From Thermoproteota archaeon (GTDB lineage: Archaea > Thermoproteota > Bathyarchaeia > Bathyarchaeales > Bathycorpusculaceae): a DNA stretch of 5,808 nucleotides. Location of the stretch: contig JAAZFA010000496.1 in NCBI GenBank assembly GCA_012511995.1, positions 1-5,808 of the forward strand. Reading direction: 5' to 3'. The notes below the pieces were generated by a model that ran no database searches, was not told where the DNA came from, and saw nothing but the letters and a program-made list of their open reading frames with translations. The translations under genes and the position numbers were made by a program. Shown here one piece after another: positions 1 to 5,808 of the stretch (the first letter of the stretch is position 1; each line of letters begins with the position of its first letter).

Positions 1-263
1 CAACGTACCCTTATCAAACCACAAACGAAACATAACAACAAATACCCCAACATCAATCAATTAACCTTACGCAAACCACTCCAAAAAACAACAGAGCAGA
101 CGACCCGAAAAAACCTACAATAAACCGCTCACATGCTTGCACACTACGCAGAATACGTCAATATAGGTGGAAACAAAACAGCAGCATACGAGCAAACAAA
201 ACTAATAACCTAACAAGCTTTTTGCTGGAAAACATAAATAGTACATCATCCGATTGAAGTTTC
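1..263. other. Unassigned upstream region with strong A/C bias
   Basis: No gene can be supported here. The first 120 bases contain only 8 G and 14 T on the + strand (98 of 120 are A or C); the bias fades towards the cas8 start. No direct repeats of CRISPR type and no convincing hairpin terminator were seen by eye. A short minus-strand reading frame begins with ATG at 53-51 and leaves the window at base 1. It would encode a hydrophobic start (MLGYLLLCFVCGLI...), but it is too short to call. The cas operon promoter should lie in this stretch or further left. A weak sigma70-like candidate is listed separately. Confidence 0.6.
137..165 (+). promoter_or_regulatory. Weak candidate sigma70-like promoter for the cas operon
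   Basis: TTGCAC at 137-142 is followed after 17 bases by AATATA at 160-165. The spacing is right, but both boxes are imperfect and the region is AT-rich, so chance matches are likely. If used, the cas8 leader would be about 90 bases long. The true promoter could equally lie left of the window or use a non-sigma70 consensus. Confidence 0.2.
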
Positions 264-2207
264 ATGAACATCTCCTTAACAGGGAACCCCTTTGTTGATA
301 CAGGTCTTGCAGTCCTTGCTGCCAAGAGTGGATGCAGCAACATAGGGGAACTAACCCTTGAAAAAATAAAGCAAATACATGGTGATGGAAGCGAACTTGC
401 ACGGCGTAATTCTAAGTTAAAAAGTATGACTATTGTTTTTACCGTTAATTCCCTTGCTACCCATCCTGGAATTAAACCTGTTGAAAAAAGAAGCCAATTC
501 TATGCTGCAATTACCTCAGCATTTCTTAATATGATTGGTCTTGAAGACTCTAACGAAAGGTGTGAAAGCTGTGGTAACCCAAAAAGCCTAAACATAGATA
601 GAACTATTGCAGACACACTAATACCGCTGGGATATAAAAAAGATGATGTTAGATATACAGGGAGAGATTGGTTCCAATTAGCAGGAAGTATTGGTAGCGA
701 TGCACAAGCGTTGCCTGCTGGTTCTCGGTCGCCTAATTTATGCGCAAAATGCCTCTTTTCAGTTCATTATCTACCACAGGGTGTCATTCTCCGGGAAGGT
801 AAGCTAACAGTTTTTCAATCAACCTCTACTGAACTCTGGTACGATTTGATTGAGCCAATCGCTACTGAACTAGATGAACGTATTATGGCTGGTAAGTTCG
901 AAACATTAGGTTCTAAAGAAGGAAGTGTGGCTATTCTCAAAAAAACATTTGATGCAATGCATAAACTAAGGAGAATGGAGACAGGTATCTCACTCTTCAT
1001 ATGGATGTTCTCAAATTCAGGGCAAGGACCTGACTGCAAAATTGAAGAAGTTCCCAATAATGCCTTACAATTTTTATTTAAGGCTTATACCTCTGGTTAC
1101 AAGACAGAGATTTTGCAGCTTGTTTCTAAAGAAGGAGCGCCTGAAAATTCATTTCTTAACTGCATATCTGCTGGAAAAGATTACAATCGACTTTATCCCT
1201 ACAAAAAGAGTAGTGGTGTACAACCTGAATTGTTTATGCTTTATCAGACAGAAGTATGTAGCGTGCAAAAAGATAGTCTTTTAACCGCATATAAAATTGC
1301 ACGGCACTTAAAGGGAAAAATGCCTGACAAGAAAAAGCATGAAGTAACAGTAACGGAAATTACTACAAATCCTGCTCTTAAGAGTAAGATTAAACGCCTT
1401 ATAGTTGAAATGGTTGAGGACGGCAGCCTAAGTTATGGTGAATACGCTAAACTTTTTGCTGAGGACTCAGGGTACTACATCGGAACAAAAGGTAACGCTT
1501 GGAAATACATTATGTATTTCTTCTCTAATACCGATTGGATCTCGCATGAAACAGCAGATTCAGATACAATTGTGCCTTCTAATTTGCAATATGTAGCAAA
1601 GCAGATTTTCGAGCAATATATAGGTGAAAAAGGTAGAAGTCGGTTCAAAAAAGAAGTTTTGGAAAAGTTTGCTTTAGGAAAAATAGGTACCCCTTGGCTA
1701 CGAAGGCAATTCCTAAAGAATGCGTTAATTAGCGAAGGATTTGATTATGAGACTTGGAAATCCTTATCTTCAGGTCAGAATGGAAGAGCGACTTTCTTTG
1801 AAGCACTTTATAGGTTTAGGCTTTTATGGACTGAATGGTTCAGAACAACCGTCTTGCCTAGCGGTATAGAAGCGCCTAAGATAGAGGACCAACCGGATGA
1901 GTTAGGGTTACCCTCGAATGTTAAAGCAGATGTTTACCAGATTGTTCTTAATTATCTTGACCAACGAGGGAGTGAGCGATTTGCTAAAGAGTTGGTCGCT
2001 GGTTTAGTAACTGGTGAGAAAGGACTTTGGTGGTTTAAACAAAAACTTGCAGCTTTAAACCAAGGCTATTCTGATGAGCACTTTTGGGAAACCTTTCTAA
2101 CAGATGAGGAAGGATATTCTATCGCAACCATTAGGCTATTTCAACTAAGCTTAGAATTGATAAATGTTTATAGGCAACAAGCTTTTAAACCAAACAAGCA
2201 ATATTAG
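264..2207 (+). CDS. cas8b1: Type I-B CRISPR large subunit Cas8 (Cas8b1/Cst1, CXXC-CXXC family)
   Basis: This 647-residue protein is the large subunit of Cascade, whose family role is PAM recognition and stabilising the opened target DNA. The N-terminus carries the family signature GNPFVDTGLAVLAA (residues 7-20). Two cysteine pairs, C100-x2-C103 and C160-x2-C163, give the zinc-ribbon-like CXXC...CXXC arrangement that names the family. The C-terminal third looks helical and contains two similar blocks (about 447-527 and 559-637), suggesting an internal duplication in the region where small-subunit (Cas11-like) helices usually sit. The ATG at 264 is the first possible start because an in-frame TGA lies at 255-257. 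A GAAG at 256-259 is only 4 bases away, so the ribosome site is poor. It is the first gene of a cas8-cas7-cas5-cas3 operon. The family call is firm; the subtype label (I-B Tneap versus the older I-A/Cas8a1 naming) is a matter of scheme. Confidence 0.9.
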   Translation: MNISLTGNPFVDTGLAVLAAKSGCSNIGELTLEKIKQIHGDGSELARRNSKLKSMTIVFTVNSLATHPGIKPVEKRSQFYAAITSAFLNMIGLEDSNERCESCGNPKSLNIDRTIADTLIPLGYKKDDVRYTGRDWFQLAGSIGSDAQALPAGSRSPNLCAKCLFSVHYLPQGVILREGKLTVFQSTSTELWYDLIEPIATELDERIMAGKFETLGSKEGSVAILKKTFDAMHKLRRMETGISLFIWMFSNSGQGPDCKIEEVPNNALQFLFKAYTSGYKTEILQLVSKEGAPENSFLNCISAGKDYNRLYPYKKSSGVQPELFMLYQTEVCSVQKDSLLTAYKIARHLKGKMPDKKKHEVTVTEITTNPALKSKIKRLIVEMVEDGSLSYGEYAKLFAEDSGYYIGTKGNAWKYIMYFFSNTDWISHETADSDTIVPSNLQYVAKQIFEQYIGEKGRSRFKKEVLEKFALGKIGTPWLRRQFLKNALISEGFDYETWKSLSSGQNGRATFFEALYRFRLLWTEWFRTTVLPSGIEAPKIEDQPDELGLPSNVKADVYQIVLNYLDQRGSERFAKELVAGLVTGEKGLWWFKQKLAALNQGYSDEHFWETFLTDEEGYSIATIRLFQLSLELINVYRQQAFKPNKQY

Positions 2208-2212
2208 ATACT

Positions 2213-3319
2213 ATGTCCCAGAAACAAATACTTACACATATAGCCGGAACTTTCCTTGTGGAAGCTCCTGCATCATTTCTTAACGGAGCAGGCTTAGGAG
2301 ATGGTGAAAACCGCAATGTAACTCTGCCTAAAACCTTCAGAGATGGCAGAGAACGAGTGCCCTACGTTTCTTCTCAAGCTTGGAAAAGATGGCTCCGTAA
2401 CACTTTGATTGAAGAAACTAATTGGCCGGCTAGTGTGCTTAGGCCAATCGACCTGTCTACAAAAGGGACGACAAATAAGATTGGCGGCGAATTTAACCCA
2501 ATTGATTTTCCAGAGGACGACATTTTTGGATATATGCGAGCTGAAGCCAAACAAAAGCGTCAACTAGATGGTGTCGAGGGTGAAAACGAGACCTCCGAAG
2601 GAGCAGAAGGAAAAGGCGGGAAAAAAGTAAAGCCACTAATAAGAGCGTCGCCTTTTAGTGCATCAATCTTATGCTCAATCAGAAAATCTGGTTGGCAAGG
2701 GCGTGATAATGGGATTGTTCATTTAAAGGAGGGAACTCCATTGCCCTATACTACGGAATTTTACCATACACATTTGGAAGGGGTTTTTTCCCTAAACTAC
2801 CTGCGGTTAGGTGTATTTTGGAATATAGGCGACAGAGTTGAATTAGACGAATTAAAGATAGACAAATTGCTTAATGAAGGGAAAATTAAAGTAGTAAAAG
2901 AAGAGAAAAGCGGCAAAGTTTATGAAGCGATTGACGTTGCTGAGAAGCGGAAAGAGCGCGCGTCTGAGCTATTGAAGGCGTTGGCACATCTTAGGGGCGG
3001 GGCAAAACAAGCAGCGTTTGGTACGGATGTAGCACCAAAAGCTCTCATTTTGGCTGGTGTAACATGTGGGAACCCCATGTTCAATAGTCTCTTTTTTGAC
3101 GATGGAAATGGACCTTATTTAAAAGTTGACACACTCAAAGAGATAGCAAAGGATTATTCTGATAGGATTGTAACGACCATATTTATAGGCATCAGGAAAG
3201 GGTACCTCAAAAATGAATCAGATGTACTTCAACTTCAAAGTGTCTCAGATTTGGGTGTCACCTTTAAGGTTCTTACCCCTATAGAGTCGGCTCAAAAAAT
3301 GGCAATGGTTCTGACTTAA
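2213..3319 (+). CDS. cas7: Cascade backbone protein Cas7 (Cst2/DevR family)
   Basis: This 368-residue RAMP-fold protein should polymerise along the crRNA spacer as the Cascade backbone. Recognisable Cst2/DevR-type features are an N-terminal strand followed by the Asn/Arg-rich NRNVTLPKTFRDGRERVPYV segment, then SSQAWKRWLRNTL around residues 53-65. The R-x-SPFSASIL stretch starts at Arg144, and GGAKQAAFGTDVAPKALILAG begins at Gly262. A flexible, Glu/Gly/Lys-rich insertion (about 119-140) precedes the SPF motif. A second very charged, Lys/Glu-rich stretch lies just before GGAKQ; these are probably loop or thumb regions. The gene starts 5 bases after the cas8 stop and ends 2 bases before cas5. 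No Shine-Dalgarno is evident before the ATG at 2213, so translation is probably coupled to cas8. Family members are also annotated as DevR because of the Myxococcus fruiting-body locus; here the neighbours point plainly to CRISPR interference. Confidence 0.92.
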   Translation: MSQKQILTHIAGTFLVEAPASFLNGAGLGDGENRNVTLPKTFRDGRERVPYVSSQAWKRWLRNTLIEETNWPASVLRPIDLSTKGTTNKIGGEFNPIDFPEDDIFGYMRAEAKQKRQLDGVEGENETSEGAEGKGGKKVKPLIRASPFSASILCSIRKSGWQGRDNGIVHLKEGTPLPYTTEFYHTHLEGVFSLNYLRLGVFWNIGDRVELDELKIDKLLNEGKIKVVKEEKSGKVYEAIDVAEKRKERASELLKALAHLRGGAKQAAFGTDVAPKALILAGVTCGNPMFNSLFFDDGNGPYLKVDTLKEIAKDYSDRIVTTIFIGIRKGYLKNESDVLQLQSVSDLGVTFKVLTPIESAQKMAMVLT

Positions 3320-3321
3320 GT

Positions 3322-4014
3322 ATGTCAACAGTCGCGGCCCTTCACATTAAAATGGAAGGGTTCACCGCTTTCTTTAAACACCCCCTAACGATAACGGGAA
3401 CACAAATTTCTTTGCCTTGTCCACCTTACAGTACACTCTTGGGAATGTTAAGTGCCATTGCAGGAAAAGTAGTTCAGCCCTCGGATACAAGAATTGGTTT
3501 TGAGTTCTATTGTTCTTCAAGAGATATTGAAATAGAAAAAACCGACCGCTTATCAATGGCAAAGGGCGTTCTGTCGCCTCATAGGGCAGGGCAGGGCATT
3601 ATCAAACGTTATATCTATTTTCGGCCAGAGCTTGATTTGTATGTGACCAACCTTGATCTTGAACAAGCATTCCTTTCTCCAGTTTCAACGCCTTCTTTTG
3701 GACGCTCACAGGACATCGCTTGGATAAAAAAGATAGAACGTGTCCAGTTGACTGAGCTACCTTCAGGAAAGCTTGGTGCAACTCTAATTCCAGAGATTAA
3801 GATGAATATTCCTTCACTACTTGTTCGATGCCCCGAATGGTTTGAGAATAACGTTGAAGGTAGAACAAGAATAGCGGGTCCTTTTGGGTTTTATCAAGGG
3901 TTACTACCTACTACGCGGGAGCGTTTCTTGGTAACGATGAAGAGCCTTTATCACCCATCTAATTTGACCGATGCTCAAAACGTAATTTACCTTCACCAAT
4001 GGATTCAACAATGA
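3322..4014 (+). CDS. cas5b: Cascade subunit Cas5 (Cas5b/Cas5t type)
   Basis: This 230-residue RAMP protein is the Cascade subunit that caps the crRNA 5' handle. The N-terminus has the typical Cas5 pattern: F-x-AFFKHPLTITGT (residues 14-27) followed by LPCPPYSTLLGML (31-43), the first ferredoxin-like strand and helix. A second signature, FGRSQDIA (126-133), is the segment conserved in Cas5 proteins of the Cst/Hmari groups. The length is normal for the family. The role in pre-crRNA processing seen for Cas5d of type I-C is not expected here, since a separate Cas6 normally does that, although no cas6 is visible in the window. The gene begins 2 bases after the cas7 stop with no visible Shine-Dalgarno. 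Its TGA stop overlaps the cas3 ATG. Confidence 0.9.
   Translation: MSTVAALHIKMEGFTAFFKHPLTITGTQISLPCPPYSTLLGMLSAIAGKVVQPSDTRIGFEFYCSSRDIEIEKTDRLSMAKGVLSPHRAGQGIIKRYIYFRPELDLYVTNLDLEQAFLSPVSTPSFGRSQDIAWIKKIERVQLTELPSGKLGATLIPEIKMNIPSLLVRCPEWFENNVEGRTRIAGPFGFYQGLLPTTRERFLVTMKSLYHPSNLTDAQNVIYLHQWIQQ
4011..4014 (+). promoter_or_regulatory. cas3: ATGA stop/start overlap coupling cas5 to cas3
   Basis: The last codon of cas5 (TGA, 4012-4014) overlaps the cas3 start (ATG, 4011-4013). Only a minimal GGA at 4001-4003 precedes it, so cas3 is most likely translated by ribosomes terminating on cas5. This fixes the cas3 start and would tie Cas3 output to Cascade synthesis. Confidence 0.75.
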
Positions 4015-5808
4015 CTGGGCAAACGAAGATATTGGCAAAGGGTAATGGAGAAACTTTATCAGAGCATACTTTGCGTTGCCTTGGTGTAGCGGAAGGGGTG
4101 CTCGCAAATCTTCCTTTTAATCAAGACATAGTAACTTCTATAAGGGCTGATCTTTTTGATGCAATAGCCGTGCATGATGTTGGGAAAGCAGCGGTCGGTT
4201 TTCAGAGATCATTACAACCGGGCGCAAAGAGGTGGGGTCACAGACATGAAGTTATCTCTGCGGCATTCGCCTCAAATCAAAAACTTAAACCAGAAGTAAT
4301 CTTTGCTGTTTTAACGCACCACCGTTCAATTCCAGCAGATATGACTTGTTCAAGCAAGGGTTGTTTGGGCTTTGAGGAACTTCCTCTTGCGCCTGAACCA
4401 TACCCTGTTTGGTTTCAGATGGCAAAGGAATGGAAGCAAAACCTATCATCATTTATAAATGAATGGAATCTAATTCTTAACAATGTCAAAAGCAACAAAC
4501 TTAGCTCTCAAGTAGGTCTTGATTACTTATCGATAGATGATGGTTGGTTGAATCGATATAAGCAACTTCGCAAAATTGAGCCTAAAAGCCGATTTTACGC
4601 TGCAACTCTTCGTGGATTGTTGATGTCTTGTGACCACATTGGTAGCAGCAATACTAGCTTAGTTTTCCCAAAAGTGCCAGACATTTCAAAAATCAACATA
4701 GCTGTTCCTTGTCTTTTTAGCTTCCAGAGGAAGGCAGGTGCAGTGAAAGGTAATCTAATTTTGCAGGCACCTACTGGTTCAGGGAAAACCCTTGCAGCCC
4801 TTCTTTGGGCAGGTAGGAACCAAAAAATAAAGGGCAGACTTTTCTATTCGTTACCAAATACTGCCAGTATTAATGCTATGTATATGCGCTTATGCAATAG
4901 CTACTTTGGACGAGACACTGTAGGTTTAATGCACTCCCGTGCAGTCTCTTCTTTATACTCAATCTGGGAAAATGAAGACGATTCGCCCTTAATTCAGCAA
5001 AAACAGGCGCTTATGGCTAAGGCACTTGCACGAGAATTATGGTATCCAATCCGTGTCTGTACTCCTCACCAAATTCTAAGGTATACGTTGCATGGCAAGG
5101 GTTGGGAGTTAATGCTTTCGGAGTTTCCGAATGCTTGCTTTGTCTTTGACGAAATTCATGCCTATGATCCAATTGTAACAGGTTTTATAATCGCCACGGC
5201 TAAATTAGTTTGTGAGTTACACGCTTCGTGTCTTTTTCTCTCAGCAACTATGCCTGAGTTCCTAAGGCAGATGATAACTTTAGAAATAGCGCATGCACAG
5301 TTTTTATTTCCTAGTTCTGAAGAGGAACTGGATCGTCAAATACTTGATAAGCGACGTCATGACGTGCAAATTTTGGATGGAGCAATTTTTGAAAATATAG
5401 AGCTAATTTTGAAAAAAATCAATGAATCTAAATCAACACTTATAGTATGCAACAATGTCCCCTCAGCCCAAAGAGTTTTTGCTGAGATTCAGAATAGAGG
5501 TATCAAAGACTCCTTGCTATTGCATAGTCGTTTTTGCCGAAGAGATAGAAACGAAATCGAAAAAACAATTCAGTCAAGGCTGCCTAAAGTTCTTGTTGCT
5601 ACTCAAGTTGTTGAGGTAAGTTTGGATGTTGATTTTGAACAAGGTTTTTTCGAACCAGCACCAATAGATGCCACAATTCAGCGGCTAGGTAGAGTCAACA
5701 GAAAAGGTGATCGCCCACCAGCTAACGTTGTAGTTTTCAAAGAACAAATCAGCAAACATTCTGTTTACAGCAAGGACACAGTCAATAGATCGTTAGCTGA
5801 ATTGGAGC
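4011..5808 (+). CDS. cas3: CRISPR-associated nuclease-helicase Cas3 (HD + SF2 helicase), 3' end outside window
   Basis: The first 599 codons are present and open to the right edge with no frameshift. Cas3 is recruited by target-bound Cascade, then nicks and unwinds the DNA 3'-5' and degrades it. The N-terminal HD nuclease has its expected metal ligands: H19, H55-D56 with K59, H79, H103-H104 and D208 (in MSCDH). The SF2 helicase follows: Q239 (Q motif), Walker A APTGSGKT (253-260), TPHQIL (351-356), DEIH (380-383), LSATMP (SAT at 411-413), LLHSR (H505), the ATQVVEVSLD motif V (530-539) and QRLGRVNR motif VI (557-564). The accessory C-terminal domain is missing only because the window stops. 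HD and helicase are fused in one chain, not split into Cas3'' and Cas3'. The start is set by the ATGA overlap with cas5. All visible catalytic residues are intact, which supports an active system. Confidence 0.95.
   Translation, partial: MTGQTKILAKGNGETLSEHTLRCLGVAEGVLANLPFNQDIVTSIRADLFDAIAVHDVGKAAVGFQRSLQPGAKRWGHRHEVISAAFASNQKLKPEVIFAVLTHHRSIPADMTCSSKGCLGFEELPLAPEPYPVWFQMAKEWKQNLSSFINEWNLILNNVKSNKLSSQVGLDYLSIDDGWLNRYKQLRKIEPKSRFYAATLRGLLMSCDHIGSSNTSLVFPKVPDISKINIAVPCLFSFQRKAGAVKGNLILQAPTGSGKTLAALLWAGRNQKIKGRLFYSLPNTASINAMYMRLCNSYFGRDTVGLMHSRAVSSLYSIWENEDDSPLIQQKQALMAKALARELWYPIRVCTPHQILRYTLHGKGWELMLSEFPNACFVFDEIHAYDPIVTGFIIATAKLVCELHASCLFLSATMPEFLRQMITLEIAHAQFLFPSSEEELDRQILDKRRHDVQILDGAIFENIELILKKINESKSTLIVCNNVPSAQRVFAEIQNRGIKDSLLLHSRFCRRDRNEIEKTIQSRLPKVLVATQVVEVSLDVDFEQGFFEPAPIDATIQRLGRVNRKGDRPPANVVVFKEQISKHSVYSKDTVNRSLAELE

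Noticed and set aside
1..120. CRISPR array or leader in the A/C-rich tract
   Set aside because: Short similar strings such as ACAAAC and AACAACA recur only because of the biased composition. No evenly spaced repeats of 25-37 bases are present.
191..226. Hairpin or terminator from AGCAAA ... TTTGCT
   Set aside because: The arms are only 6 base pairs, mostly A-T, with a 24-base loop and no GC-rich stem or U-tract.
158..343. Minus-strand reading frame of 61 codons
   Set aside because: It overlaps the well-supported N-terminus of cas8 and has no family resemblance.
815..1284. Open frames on both strands inside cas8 (815-1057 minus, 1042-1284 plus)
   Set aside because: They are shadows of cas8, whose own frame carries family motifs throughout.
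2294..2563. Minus-strand 89-codon frame inside cas7
   Set aside because: It is antisense to conserved Cas7 motifs, with no independent evidence of coding.
3374..4107. Minus-strand frames of 62 and 67 codons across cas5 and the start of cas3
   Set aside because: They are antisense to clear Cas5 and Cas3 sequence, have low-information translations and show no start signals.

Overview
The window holds the interference half of a type I CRISPR-Cas operon, read left to right on the + strand: cas8 (Cst1-like large subunit), cas7 (Cst2/DevR-like backbone), cas5 and cas3. This gene set and order match the Tneap (Cst) branch of subtype I-B. The CXXC...CXXC Cas8 is the diagnostic member; older schemes filed this Cas8 under Cas8a1/subtype I-A. 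Cas3 is a single HD nuclease-helicase polypeptide that is still open when the window ends, so its C-terminus lies outside.

Layout: bases 1-263 are non-coding or unassigned. The first 120 bases are unusual: 98 of 120 are A or C on the + strand. cas8 follows (264-2207), then cas7 (2213-3319), cas5 (3322-4014) and cas3 (4011 to the edge). The intergenic gaps are 5 bases, 2 bases and a 4-base ATGA overlap, so the four genes are almost certainly one transcript with translational coupling. None of the starts has a strong Shine-Dalgarno sequence. No cas6, cas4, cas1, cas2 or repeat-spacer array is visible. Cas6 does not lie directly upstream of cas8; those parts are expected beyond the right edge or elsewhere.

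How the genes work together: by family knowledge, Cas8, Cas7 and Cas5 build the crRNA-guided Cascade complex. Cas7 forms the backbone along the crRNA, Cas5 holds the 5' handle, and Cas8 does PAM recognition and R-loop support. Cas3 is recruited to the opened target and degrades it with its HD nuclease while its helicase unwinds. All HD and helicase signature residues in the visible part of Cas3 are intact, so the module looks functional rather than decayed.

Host: a bacterium (or possibly an archaeon) of moderately low GC content with weak ribosome-binding sites. The sequence does not allow a closer assignment. The system belongs to a known family. The least expected signal inside it is a degenerate tandem duplication in the C-terminal third of Cas8 (residues about 447-527 and 559-637).
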